Source: Clostridium sulfidigenes
GTDB taxonomy: Bacteria > Bacillota > Clostridia > Clostridiales > Clostridiaceae
DNA length: 55,178 bases
Assembly (NCBI RefSeq): GCF_000732635.1
Contig: NZ_JPMD01000039.1
Span: 1 to 55,178, forward strand
Direction: 5' to 3'
The notes beneath the pieces were generated by a model. It did not search any database. It had not been told where the DNA came from and saw only the letters and a list, made by a program, of their open reading frames with translations. Made by a program: the position numbers and the translations under genes. The number at the start of each line of letters is the position of its first letter. Position 1 is the first letter of the stretch. Below are positions 34,842 through 43,644 of this stretch, piece by piece.

Positions 34842-35295
34842 TTATATCACCAATTATCCTTTTAATTTCCCTAAATACTTTTTTAGTAATTTCAGAAAAA
34901 TTATCCTTTAAAGTTTTAGATAACTCTAAGGAATAATTCACTTTTTCCACTTCAATACCAACTAAATATCCAGGAATTTCTCTATATTCTTCTCTTAGAA
35001 CCCTCAAAAGATTTTCACTATGCATATCTCTGCAAGGGCTAATAAATTTATCACATTCCTTTAAATTTAAGACTGAAACCCTACCAGGCTCAATTCCAAA
35101 GTAGGTACTGTCTACCAGAATAACAGTATCTTCCTTATTAATTTCATTTAAACAATATATATAATCAATTCCAACTATTAATACCTTAACTTCTTCGCTA
35201 TAGCTTTCTAATTGGGCCCCTATGAACTCCATTACCTTTACTCCTATACCATCATCACCCAAAATAATATTTCCTATGGCAAAAATCTTTATCAT
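34834..35295 (-). CDS. NiFe hydrogenase maturation protease (HyaD/HybD family)
   Basis: 153 residues. It trims the large subunit C-terminus after nickel insertion. It shows the family start IFAIGNIILGDDGIGVKVME (the usual acidic metal ligand in GDDG), LVDSTYFG (second acid) and DMHSENLL (His ligand). The substrate is the large subunit encoded directly upstream, which it overlaps by four bases; that subunit has the expected 14-residue tail after DPCLNCAAH. Confidence 0.9.
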   Translation of the reverse strand: MIKIFAIGNIILGDDGIGVKVMEFIGAQLESYSEEVKVLIVGIDYIYCLNEINKEDTVILVDSTYFGIEPGRVSVLNLKECDKFISPCRDMHSENLLRVLREEYREIPGYLVGIEVEKVNYSLELSKTLKDNFSEITKKVFREIKRIIGDINA

Positions 35296-36707
35296 AGTAT
35301 ATTTATTGTTATAGGCTCATATTTATCACTGGTTACATGTGCGGCACAGTTTAAACATGGATCAAAGCTCCTTACTATACGTCCTATTTCTACTGGGTGG
35401 ACCATATCTTTTATTTCCGTTCCTATCAACGCTTCTTCCACTGGTCCTTTTATTCCCCTATTGTCAGTAGGTGATAAATTCCAAGATGAAGGTGGTATTA
35501 AAGTATAGTGATGTACTAACTTGTTTTTAATAGACAACCAATGTCCTAGGGATCCTCTCTCTGCTTCTATTAATCCAACGCCTCTTGATTCCTCAGGTAT
35601 TTCCCATTGCTCTTGATAAGCCTTTTTTAGCTTTAATAAATCTATTAATCCCTCTATAGCTTCACAAAGTCTCTTCGCCTCTATTGATTTAGCAATTATT
35701 CTATCCATAGTAGATACTCCTCCACTATAGTCACCACTTAAAGTCATTCTAGCTAGTGCTCCAACCTCCATAGGATTCCCCTTATATCTAGGTGCATTAA
35801 CCCAACTATATGCTTCTGGTTTATAAGGATTATAGGTGATTTTATTGTCTTCTCCTGGTATTAAAGTTTGCAAATCTGATTCTACCCAAGTTTTAGAAAT
35901 ATCTTCTGCTATATTGCTAGATTGAAATTCTTCTCTAATTCCATTTATCATTACTCCAGTTGATACCATTTTAATTGGATGTAAATAATTATCATATAAT
36001 CCATAACTCATAAAATTCTTATATCCACCACCAATTTTAAAATAATCTTCATAAGTGGCTGCTATAGCATATACATCCGGTATAAGTTTATCTACAATAA
36101 AACTTTTTATTACTTTTATACTATATTTAATGTTTTCTATTTGAGGTATATCAATATTTGTAGTTGTGCCACCTACAAAAATGCCATGACAATGAGGAAC
36201 TTTTCCAGCTAATTCAGCTACTGCTCTATGTGCTTCTCTACTATACCTTACTGCTCCTAAGTAATCTTCATTTATTCTTTTTGTATCCTCTCTAGATAAC
36301 CTGTAATCAGCAGCTTTAGCACTTTCCGTTTTATACAACGGATTTATATGAACTATATCTACATAATCTGGAAATACGAAAAAATATATGTGCCTCAAAT
36401 AATTCTGCAAAAATTCAAATCCGTTAGCAATATCTCTAACTACTTTTCCATTAAAATCAGGTGTAACTTTCATTGCATCTTCTAGACATAAAGTAGCAGC
36501 TACAGCATGATGAGTAGAACAAATTCCACATACCCGTGGAGCCAGTCTTATAATATCTAAGGGATATCTACCTTTAAACATCTCCTCAAATCCTCTAAAC
36601 TGACTTCCACTACTTTTTGCATCTATAATCTTATTATTAACTACATTCACTTCTATATTTAAAAGTCCACTTACCCTAGTCAATGGGTCAATTACTATCT
36701 TAGTCAT
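35292..36707 (-). CDS. NiFe hydrogenase large (catalytic) subunit
   Basis: 471 residues. The four cysteines that hold the NiFe(CN)2CO centre are present: C60 and C63 in RVCGIC, and C451 and C454 in DPCLNCAAH. Cleavage after His457 would remove the tail VTSDKYEPITINIL. GGAGGAG within the end of the small-subunit gene serves as ribosome site. There is no membrane segment and the partner small subunit has no Tat signal, so the enzyme is expected in the cytoplasm, as in group 2-like hydrogenases. Size and motifs are complete; activity depends on the maturation genes, of which hypF is broken. Confidence 0.95.
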   Translation of the reverse strand: MTKIVIDPLTRVSGLLNIEVNVVNNKIIDAKSSGSQFRGFEEMFKGRYPLDIIRLAPRVCGICSTHHAVAATLCLEDAMKVTPDFNGKVVRDIANGFEFLQNYLRHIYFFVFPDYVDIVHINPLYKTESAKAADYRLSREDTKRINEDYLGAVRYSREAHRAVAELAGKVPHCHGIFVGGTTTNIDIPQIENIKYSIKVIKSFIVDKLIPDVYAIAATYEDYFKIGGGYKNFMSYGLYDNYLHPIKMVSTGVMINGIREEFQSSNIAEDISKTWVESDLQTLIPGEDNKITYNPYKPEAYSWVNAPRYKGNPMEVGALARMTLSGDYSGGVSTMDRIIAKSIEAKRLCEAIEGLIDLLKLKKAYQEQWEIPEESRGVGLIEAERGSLGHWLSIKNKLVHHYTLIPPSSWNLSPTDNRGIKGPVEEALIGTEIKDMVHPVEIGRIVRSFDPCLNCAAHVTSDKYEPITINIL

Positions 36708-36709
36708 AA

Positions 36710-37582
36710 TTAAGCTCCTCCATATTTTACAAAAGGCTCTGTTCCATCTGGAAATTTAGGTCCTGCACAGCCTATACAATTAGTATTATCCCCTATTGGC
36801 CAATTATCAGTGCCGTTCCATCGACTTACAGGACAATATGCATAAGTTATTGGACCTCTGCAACCTAAAGAAAATAAACATTCTGGATCTCCAAATTTCT
36901 TAGCAAATATCCCATTATCAAAAAACCTTCTTCTTGGACAATTGTCATGAATTGTCTCTCCATAATAAGCCTTTGGTCTTCCATCACTATCAACTTCTGG
37001 CATACCATAAGATGTAATGTAACCCAAAGTTCCCATAGTCCAAACAGGATTTGCAGGACAACCTGGTATTCTAATGATGTCATCTCTTTTTAAAAACTCT
37101 GATATGCTAACTCCATTAGATATATTAGGTCTTGCTGCAGTAGGTCCTCCATAACAAGCACATGTTCCTACTGAAATAATATATTTAGCATTTTTAGCTA
37201 TGGTTTCTACCGCCTCCATTGCTGTTATTTTTCTTCCATTATAGGTAGCAACAGTAGTAAATAGACCATTATCTCTTAATGGTACTGCCCCACAAACTAA
37301 AAATATATATTCAGTATCTAAAATTTCAAATATTCTCTCATAGCTTTCCTGTCCCTCATCTCCATTTATACTGCCAAAGAAAATCATATTAACAAATTCC
37401 TTTAGCATATATAAAACATCAGGTTCATCTCCATTTAACAGAGAAATTACTTCTCCAAAACACCCTGATATCTCTAACCATATAGCATTGATTCTTCCCT
37501 TTTTCCCTTGTTGTACTTCTTCTATAGCTCTTTTTGCATAGGAGATAGCCAATTCTTCTTTATTTCTTAGAAAATTACACAT
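36710..37582 (-). CDS. NiFe hydrogenase small (electron-transfer) subunit, non-canonical proximal cluster site
   Basis: 290 residues with no signal peptide and no C-terminal anchor. Ligands of the three Fe-S clusters can be traced. Distal: H212, C215, C235, C241. Medial: C250, C269, C272. Proximal: C41, C141 (GTCACYGG), C175 (PGCPANP). The fourth proximal ligand is replaced: the usual WLxxGGCxGC motif reads WLEISGCFGE, with Glu44 (codon GAA) in place of cysteine. An extra Cys143 lies two residues from C141. The N-terminal arm of about 30 residues is charged. First gene of the operon; the electron acceptor is not encoded here. Confidence 0.93.
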   Translation of the reverse strand: MCNFLRNKEELAISYAKRAIEEVQQGKKGRINAIWLEISGCFGEVISLLNGDEPDVLYMLKEFVNMIFFGSINGDEGQESYERIFEILDTEYIFLVCGAVPLRDNGLFTTVATYNGRKITAMEAVETIAKNAKYIISVGTCACYGGPTAARPNISNGVSISEFLKRDDIIRIPGCPANPVWTMGTLGYITSYGMPEVDSDGRPKAYYGETIHDNCPRRRFFDNGIFAKKFGDPECLFSLGCRGPITYAYCPVSRWNGTDNWPIGDNTNCIGCAGPKFPDGTEPFVKYGGA

Positions 37583-37670
37583 AATTATTCCTCTTTTAAA
37601 TTACTACTATAATAATAGTTTTTTAGTATAAATTTTATGCAATAATTATTAAATTTATCTTATTTTCATA

Positions 37671-37699
37671 TTGACATACTTAAGATTTTACTGTAGTAT
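37671..37699 (+). promoter_or_regulatory. Promoter of gpx-ohrR
   Basis: TTGACA (37671-37676), a 17-base spacer and TAGTAT (37694-37699). Transcription would start near 37706, just before the OhrR-type operator. Confidence 0.7.
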
Positions 37700-37709
37700 T
37701 AATATAAAG

Positions 37710-37737
37710 ATATTAATTGTGTACAATTTAATTGTTA
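37710..37737 (+). promoter_or_regulatory. OhrR-type operator
   Basis: TACAATTTAATTGTT (37722-37736) differs by little from the classical OhrR site TACAATTAAATTGTA. It overlaps a second inverted repeat, AATTGT-GT-ACAATT (about 37715-37728). It lies between the promoter and gpx, where bound OhrR would block transcription until organic peroxide oxidises its cysteine. Confidence 0.75.
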
Positions 37738-37784
37738 GCTATTTCATATTGCACTATATACTCATCATGAAAGGAGAAATATAT

Positions 37785-38330
37785 ATGAATATTTATGATT
37801 TTAAAGTTAAAACTATAGATGGAGAAGAAACTACTTTAGAAAAATACAAAGGTAAGGTTCTAGTGGTTGTAAATACAGCTAGTAAATGTGGATTTACACC
37901 TCAATATTCTGATTTAGAAAATATCTATAAAAAATATAAGGATATGGGGCTAGAAATTTTAGGCTTCCCATGTAATCAATTTGCTGAACAAGAACCTGGT
38001 AATAGCAATGATGTAAAAGCATTTTGTCAGTTAAACTATGGTGTTACTTTTCCATTATTTGAAAAGGTAGATGTTAAGGGACAAACAGCTCATCCCCTAT
38101 TTAAATCTTTAAGTAATTCTATGCCTTTTAAGGGTTTTGATTTAAGTACCCCTAGCGGAAGACTACTGGATAACATCTTGAAAGAAAAATACCCTGAGTA
38201 TATTATTGGTAATAGTATTAAGTGGAACTTCACTAAATTCTTAATAGATAGAGATGGAAATATAGTAGATAGATTTGAATCTCCGGTAGATCCTACGGAT
38301 ATGATTCCAGAAATAGAAAAAATTTTATAG
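37785..38330 (+). CDS. gpx: Glutathione peroxidase family (thiol peroxidase) protein
   Basis: 181 residues. Peroxidatic Cys35 in NTASKCGFT, Gln65 in FPCNQF, a later cysteine (C81, FCQLNYG) as likely resolving thiol, and the Trp in IKWNFTKF complete the active site. Cysteine rather than selenocysteine suggests a thioredoxin-dependent enzyme reducing organic or hydrogen peroxide. AAAGGAGA lies before the ATG at 37785; the long upstream frame crosses the promoter and is rejected. It forms an operon with ohrR 16 bases downstream. Confidence 0.93.
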   Translation: MNIYDFKVKTIDGEETTLEKYKGKVLVVVNTASKCGFTPQYSDLENIYKKYKDMGLEILGFPCNQFAEQEPGNSNDVKAFCQLNYGVTFPLFEKVDVKGQTAHPLFKSLSNSMPFKGFDLSTPSGRLLDNILKEKYPEYIIGNSIKWNFTKFLIDRDGNIVDRFESPVDPTDMIPEIEKIL

Positions 38331-38346
38331 GACTGAGGTTTCTAAT

Positions 38347-38775
38347 ATGAGTTATGAACACTTAGATATTGATAATCAACTATGCTTTGCTTTATATGCT
38401 TCTTCAAAAGCTGTAATAAAAAGTTATAAGCCACTATTAGATGAACTTGGCATTACTTACACTCAATATATTACCCTTTTAGTCCTTTGGAAAGAGGATA
38501 ATATAACTGTAAAAGAGTTAGGTAAGAAACTTTATTTGGATTCTGGAACCCTTACACCTGTATTAAAAAGACTTGAATCCATGGATATAATACAAAGAAT
38601 AAGAGCTTCTCAAGATGAAAGAAATGTATATGTGAAACTAACAGATAAAGGTATTGCAATGAAGGATAAAGCTTCAAAAATACCTGGAAAAATGTTCTGT
38701 AGTACTGGTCTTTCTTTAGATGAAGTATCAGGCTTAAGAGAAAAACTTAAATTTTTATTAAATAATCTACAATAG
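38347..38775 (+). CDS. ohrR: OhrR-type MarR family peroxide-sensing repressor
   Basis: 142 residues of winged-helix MarR fold. The N-terminal LDIDNQLCFALYASSKAV contains Cys13, the reactive cysteine of OhrR sensors. The recognition region SGTLTPVLKRLESMDII and the wing RASQDERNVYVKLT fit the family. Other OhrR genes sit next to ohr or gpx, and here it follows gpx with an OhrR-like operator upstream of both, so autoregulation of the operon is expected. GAGG lies nine bases before the ATG. Confidence 0.9.
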   Translation: MSYEHLDIDNQLCFALYASSKAVIKSYKPLLDELGITYTQYITLLVLWKEDNITVKELGKKLYLDSGTLTPVLKRLESMDIIQRIRASQDERNVYVKLTDKGIAMKDKASKIPGKMFCSTGLSLDEVSGLREKLKFLLNNLQ

Positions 38776-38781
38776 AAAAAC

Positions 38782-38826
38782 AAGCTAGGTACAAGTGTTT
38801 CAACTTAAACCTAGCTTACTTTTTTA
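38782..38826. terminator. Terminator of gpx-ohrR
   Basis: AAGCTAGGT (about 38782-38790) pairs with ACCTAGCTT (38809-38817), with AAGT/ACTT inside, followed by TTTTTTA on the plus strand. Confidence 0.8.
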
Positions 38827-38840
38827 TTTCTATATCTTAA

Positions 38841-39788
38841 TTAACAGGAATAGTTTCTCTTGGTGTGGACCTCTGCCTTTAATATTTCTTCTTTCTCTTT
38901 TAGAATTTCATTACCCAATATTCCTCTAGATACTTCTTCAAATCCAATTCTCTCTACCATATCACCAAATCTTTCTCCAGTTTTTCCGTTATCTCTATAA
39001 TATAAAATTGCTTTTTCTATTATATTCATAGCCTCATCATATAAATAAATCCCTTTCAATGGTTCACCACGTCTTGGAGTTTTACCCCATTTCCCACCTA
39101 TAAATAGTTTTACACCATCTTTTTTGCATACCATTGAACCAAAATGACATTTATCTATACAAAGTCCACAGTTTGTACACTTCTCCCTATCTATTTGAAG
39201 CTTTCCATTAATAACTTTTGCTGCTCCTTTTTTACAAGCTTCTTCTACTGAACACTTTTTACATCCTAAACATAAATCCTTATTGCAGTCTGGTACTCTT
39301 TGACCCATTATGCCAAAATCATTTAAGTCTGGCTTTATACAGTTATTTGGACATCCACCTATACCTATTTTAAACTTATGTGGCAAAAGTACATTGTAAT
39401 ATCCTTTATAAAATCTTTCATGTATTTTCCTCGATAATTCTTGTGTGTCTAAAAGCCCAAATATACATACCGTTCCTTTGCACGCTACTACAGGTCTAAC
39501 TCTGGGACCTGTGCCTCCAGCTTCTAGTCCAGCGTCACTAAGCTCTTCTTTTACCTTTTCAATATCTTCAAATCTTATCCATGGAATTTCTACTGTAAGT
39601 CTTGTAGTATAACTCATATATCCTCTTCCATATTTCTCAGCTATTTCAGAAAGGACTCTTGTTTCCTTTGAATTTAAGCATCCATCCTCAGTTATTACTC
39701 TACATGCAAAGTGTATTCCATCTCTTTGTGGAAGAAATCCTTGCCCCTTTAATTTTGATTTTTCTTCTGCCGATGCTATTATTGCCAT
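38841..39788 (-). CDS. Siroheme and [4Fe-4S] oxidoreductase (sulfite/nitrite reductase, AsrC/Fsr-like)
   Basis: 315 residues. The N-terminal half (about 10-110) is the sulfite/nitrite reductase ferredoxin-like domain (MSYTTRLTVEIPWI, GGTGPRVRPVVACKGT). The siroheme-[4Fe-4S] cysteines are CKGTVC and GCPNNC (about 102-150). They are followed by a bacterial ferredoxin domain with C-rich groups CLGCKKC and CTNCGLCIDKC (about 170-215), so at least two further clusters. It probably reduces sulfite or nitrite with ferredoxin. The partner subunits AsrA and AsrB are absent. The start is ATG 39788; a GTG at 39797 is an alternative. A LysR regulator gene follows upstream on the same strand. Confidence 0.8.
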   Translation of the reverse strand: MAIIASAEEKSKLKGQGFLPQRDGIHFACRVITEDGCLNSKETRVLSEIAEKYGRGYMSYTTRLTVEIPWIRFEDIEKVKEELSDAGLEAGGTGPRVRPVVACKGTVCIFGLLDTQELSRKIHERFYKGYYNVLLPHKFKIGIGGCPNNCIKPDLNDFGIMGQRVPDCNKDLCLGCKKCSVEEACKKGAAKVINGKLQIDREKCTNCGLCIDKCHFGSMVCKKDGVKLFIGGKWGKTPRRGEPLKGIYLYDEAMNIIEKAILYYRDNGKTGERFGDMVERIGFEEVSRGILGNEILKEKEEILKAEVHTKRNYSC

Positions 39789-39970
39789 TTTCTTCACTAC
39801 CCTTCTTTATTTCATTGTATTGACATTCTAATTGTTAATCTTTCTGCACTTGTCATATCCTTGTAATATTTTCATATTTATTATATCTCTGCAATTTTAC
39901 AAAGTGAACTTAAGATTAGTTATAGTAAAATAAAGATTATTTATACTTAGGATAACTTAAATATAAAATA

Positions 39971-40009
39971 GAGACTAAATTAGAAGATGTTTTATTCTAA
40001 TTCAGTCTC
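39971..40009 (-). terminator. Terminator of LysR gene
   Basis: GAGACTAAATTAGAA pairs with TTCTAATTcAGTCTC, followed by TATTTTATATTT on the minus strand. The stem overlaps the last codons of the LysR gene. Confidence 0.65.
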
Positions 40010-40895
40010 ATCACATTGCTTTTTACAAAAATCAATAAAGTTCTTTATAAAATCCATATTTGAGTTTTTTAAATATATAAAATTAAATTCTCTTTTCATT
40101 TTCATATTTTTGGTTGATAATGCTTTAAATTTTTTACACATCAATGGTGAATTTAATGCTTCCTTTGATACCACCGTTGCTCCAAGTCCAGATTCTACTA
40201 AAGACATAATTGCTGTTATATCTCCAATTTCCATATAAGGATTAATATTCTTAGGTTCAAATCCTTGCTGCACCATATAATCTTCAAATATCTGTCTTGT
40301 CCCAGATCCTTTTTCTCTTAGTATAAGTTTTTCTGAAAGAATTTCATCTATTGTTATTTTCTTTTTCTTAGCCATTTCATGACTTTTTGAAATAACAAAT
40401 ACTAGTTCATCATCTTTAAATTTTTCATAAATCACCTTACTTTTATCAAAGGGCCCCTCTATAACACCCAATATAATCTCACCACTAAAGAGTTTTTGGA
40501 TTATATTCCCTGTATTTTCTACATGAAGTATTACATCTATGTTTTTGTTGCTCACCTTATAATTTCCTATGATAGGTGGAAGTACATATCCCCCTATAGT
40601 AAGAGTTGCACCTACATTATATCTCTTTATAATAGATGATTCATTTGAAAGATGGTTTTTTGCCAATTTACTTATTTTATCAATTTCTAAAGCATACTTA
40701 TAAAGTATCCTTCCGGCCTCCGTAAGCTCCATGTTCTTATTTTTTTTTTTCTAATAACTTCACATTGTAATATTCCTCTAAAAGTTTTATATGATGAGAA
40801 ATTGCAGGTTGAGTCATATTTAATATGCTGGCAGCCCGTGTAAAGTTCTTTGTATCAGCCACAGTAATAAATGTTTCAAGCTTTATATCGATCAC
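39992..40895 (-). pseudogene. LysR family transcriptional regulator, frameshifted in an A11 tract
   Basis: From GTG 40893-40895 (AAGGATAT upstream) the frame encodes a LysR winged helix (IDIKLETFITVADTKNFTRA, then MTQPAISHHIKLLE). It meets a TAA stop inside 11 consecutive A residues (T11 at 40740-40750 on plus). The effector domain continues one frame away from ATG 40732 (MELTEAGRILYKYA...) to 39992. With ten A residues the frames join as ...LLEKKNKNMELTEAGR, the expected LysR sequence of about 300 residues. The remaining domain is intact. Either a slippage-prone on/off switch or a homopolymer sequencing error. It probably regulates the siroheme protein gene downstream. Confidence 0.8.
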
Positions 40896-41052
40896 AGCTT
40901 ATATCCTTTCCTTTCCAACTTACTATAAGATATCCTAATTATACTACGTATATCTATAAAGTTCTAATTCATCATATTAAATACTCTAATCATATTCTAG
41001 TTAATATTCCATCTACCTATATCTTCCTTAATAGAAATCGATTTATATATTC

Positions 41053-41427
41053 CTATAATAAACTTTTATTTATTATAACTAATGATATGAATATCCATAT
41101 TAATATAATAACTCCACTAGCCACATAATTTTTAGGTTTTCCTTCCTTAAAAATATTTTCTGCTTCAAGTCTGCAACTTTCTATAACTTCTTTTGGAATG
41201 AGCTTTAAGGACAACCAAATGAGAACAGGTAATAAGATAGCATCATCTAAAAATCCAAAAATAGGTATAAAATCCGGTATTAAATCTACTGGACTAAACG
41301 CATAGCCTATAGTTATTGCAACTACTACCTTTGCATACCATGGTGCGCTTCTTTTTTTATATACAAGATACAAAGTATCTATATGTACTTTTAACTTTTT
41401 TGCCCAATACTTTATCTTTTCTATCAT
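41053..41427 (-). CDS. YkvA family (DUF1232) membrane protein
   Basis: 124 residues. The DUF1232 core YAFSPVDLIPDFIPIFGFLDDAILL (about 43-67) is clear, with a helix before it and a C-terminal membrane segment (VASGVIILIWIFISLVII). Function unknown in all species. The start is ATG 41425-41427, eight bases after GAGGG; the earlier ATG at 41442 has no site. Confidence 0.85.
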   Translation of the reverse strand: MIEKIKYWAKKLKVHIDTLYLVYKKRSAPWYAKVVVAITIGYAFSPVDLIPDFIPIFGFLDDAILLPVLIWLSLKLIPKEVIESCRLEAENIFKEGKPKNYVASGVIILIWIFISLVIINKSLL

Positions 41428-41743
41428 ACTATTTACCCTCATCCACTTATTTAAATTATCAATACATAATTCTATACTATCAAATCTACTATATAAATAG
41501 TTTATTTTATAAACTGTTTATATACAACAGTTACTTTACATAGTTGAATTTTATTTTTATATTTATATTTATCTAAACATATTTGCGTAATTCATTTTAA
41601 TTTACATATACTTTATTTAATAGTTTAAAAAATTTATTATATTTACAAATTAGTTCAATTATAAGCATAAAACTCGCTCTAAATTTGTGGTAAAATATTC
41701 TTATGCCTTAGTAACATTTATTATTACCGTAGGAGGTATTAGC
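41428..41743. other. Divergent intergenic region with a short inverted repeat
   Basis: 316 AT-rich bases between YkvA and the thioesterase gene. AACTGTT (41512-41518) and AACAGTT (41526-41532) form a seven-base inverted repeat with a seven-base centre, a possible regulator site. No gene is seen. Confidence 0.35.
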
Positions 41744-42484
41744 ATGAGTTTAATAACTAGTAAAAGTTATAATGTACACTATTATGAAGTGGATGCCAAG
41801 AAAAGAGCTTTAATTTCCACTATTATGAATTATCTTATGGACATATGCTCTGTACAATCTGATAGCCGTGGTGTTGGTGTAGAATACCTAATGGCAAATA
41901 ATAAAGGATGGATACTAACACAGTGGAATATAAAAATAAGTAGATACCCTTTGTATGATGAGAACTTAAAAGTATCTACGAGAGCAAATTCTTTCTATAA
42001 ATATTACGCATATAGAACAAACTATATTGAAGATAGTTTAGGTAAATTAATAGTGGATGGACGGTCTATATGGCTCTTGGTTGATTCAACTAAAAGACGG
42101 CCTGTAAAAGTAAGCAATGATATGTATGCTGCATACAATATATCCAAGGATGAAAATGAACGCTTTATTCATTCCTCATTTAAACCTTTAGAAAGTTGGG
42201 ATACTGAAAAGGTCTTTGATATAAGATATAGTGATATAGACACTAATCAACATGTTAATAATGTAAAATATGTAAGTTGGATAATTGAATCTATACCATT
42301 AGATATTGCTTTAAATTATGAAATGCGTGAGATTACAGTAGTATATAAAAAAGAAACCTACTATGGTCATAGAATAAAAGTTCATACCAAAATTGAAAAA
42401 TCACAAACTGGATATATATGTACTCATGATATCATAAATGAAGATGGAGAGGACTTGACCTTAGCTATTACCTATTGGGAATAA
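41744..42484 (+). CDS. Acyl-ACP thioesterase (FatA/FatB-like)
   Basis: 246 residues forming two hot-dog domains. The first holds SYNVHYYEVDAKKRALIS and the substrate helix (MNYLMDICSVQSDSRGVG). The second holds the catalytic segment DIDTNQHVNNVKYVSWIIE with Asp, Asn and His of the active site. It releases fatty acids from acyl carrier protein. AGGAGG lies eight bases before ATG 41744; the frame upstream to 41687 is rejected. It is monocistronic with a strong terminator. Confidence 0.88.
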   Translation: MSLITSKSYNVHYYEVDAKKRALISTIMNYLMDICSVQSDSRGVGVEYLMANNKGWILTQWNIKISRYPLYDENLKVSTRANSFYKYYAYRTNYIEDSLGKLIVDGRSIWLLVDSTKRRPVKVSNDMYAAYNISKDENERFIHSSFKPLESWDTEKVFDIRYSDIDTNQHVNNVKYVSWIIESIPLDIALNYEMREITVVYKKETYYGHRIKVHTKIEKSQTGYICTHDIINEDGEDLTLAITYWE

Positions 42485-42499
42485 AATATAACTTTAAAA

Positions 42500-42546
42500 T
42501 GGTATCATAGCTTCCAATGTATAGAAAACTATGATACCACTTTTTT
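42500..42546. terminator. Terminator between convergent genes
   Basis: TGGTATCATAG and CTATGATACCA form a perfect stem, followed by CTTTTTT on plus. The patatin stop codon lies at its edge. Confidence 0.85.
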
Positions 42547-43501
42547 AAAAGAAATGATTATTACTTAGTAATTCTTTGTTATATTCCTCATGCTTTTCAA
42601 TTAACTTCCCTAACGATTTTCCCTTCATCATGTCTATTATCATAGGGGATAAAATTGAAAGCCCATCTCGGTATCCCAGGTCAATATGTTGATTTAATGT
42701 ACTTTGTCTTATATTAACTGTACCTATACCACTTACTGCTTCTAAATGCATAGAAGGATATATTTCAATAATATTGCAGTCTTCAAATCCTGTTCTATCT
42801 AATTGATGCTTATAAGATAAATGTACAACTATGATAACATCACAATTATGATTTTTAAGAGGAGCTATTGGTACATTATCTGCATTTTGATAATCATATT
42901 TAGGACTATTTATACCCCCATCTGAATATCTATACTCATTTATAATTATAGGCTTAAAAATAAATGGTACTGCACAGGACGCAAGTACAATGTCTATAAG
43001 TTTCTCATTGTCATAATCATTTAATCTAAAATACTCAGGTGTTTTCAGGTCTATATTATATGCACATGCATAGAGAGTTTTTCTGGACTCTTTAATTACT
43101 TTTAAATCAACATACTCCTCAATAAACTTACGTATGCCACTTTGAGAAAGCAAACCTATATCACTTACACTAAGCAGTTCATTAAATTTTTGTTCCTTAC
43201 CTATATTCTTAGCTTTTTTTATTAACTGAGAAATCTTTAAATCTCTTGCTAGACTTTCATGATTAATAAATCTAGAATAAGTTAGACTTGACCAACTCTT
43301 GTCCATTATACTATTGTCATTCATAGATAATAAAAGTCCATTTATTGTACCAATTGACGTTCCTGATACAACGGAAACTCTTCTTATTATGTCTAACTCC
43401 CAAAGTGCCTTAAATACCCCTGCCTCATAGGCACCTTTTGCACCTCCACCTGCTAATACTAGTCCAATATTCAAATCAAATAATTTTTTTATTTCATCCA
43501 T
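42545..43501 (-). CDS. Patatin-like phospholipase
   Basis: 318 residues. It has the oxyanion glycine motif GGGAKGAYEAG (18-28), the nucleophile Ser49 in GTSIG, and the partner Asp in YSDGGINSP (about residue 217), the Ser-Asp dyad of patatins. No signal peptide, so cytoplasmic or membrane-associated. AGAGGG lies before the ATG. It probably acts as a lipid acyl hydrolase; its in vivo role is unknown. Confidence 0.88.
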   Translation of the reverse strand: MDEIKKLFDLNIGLVLAGGGAKGAYEAGVFKALWELDIIRRVSVVSGTSIGTINGLLLSMNDNSIMDKSWSSLTYSRFINHESLARDLKISQLIKKAKNIGKEQKFNELLSVSDIGLLSQSGIRKFIEEYVDLKVIKESRKTLYACAYNIDLKTPEYFRLNDYDNEKLIDIVLASCAVPFIFKPIIINEYRYSDGGINSPKYDYQNADNVPIAPLKNHNCDVIIVVHLSYKHQLDRTGFEDCNIIEIYPSMHLEAVSGIGTVNIRQSTLNQHIDLGYRDGLSILSPMIIDMMKGKSLGKLIEKHEEYNKELLSNNHFF

Positions 43502-43644
43502 GCTTTCCCTCTTAACTTATAATTTATTCATTACTACACTATAATCTAATCATATAAAACCTAAAGTAAATTAAATAAAATATTATTCATACTAAGGCTT
43601 TATAAGTATCTATTTAAGATAACCTTTATAGTGTATATGTATAT

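Noticed and set aside
36865..37083. Alternative 72-codon frame within the hydrogenase small-subunit gene
   Set aside because: Same-strand shadow frame with no start signal; the small subunit covers it fully with all cluster motifs.
40871..41128. 85-codon plus-strand frame near the LysR start
   Set aside because: Overlaps the 3' end of the YkvA gene and the LysR start in antisense and has no ribosome site.
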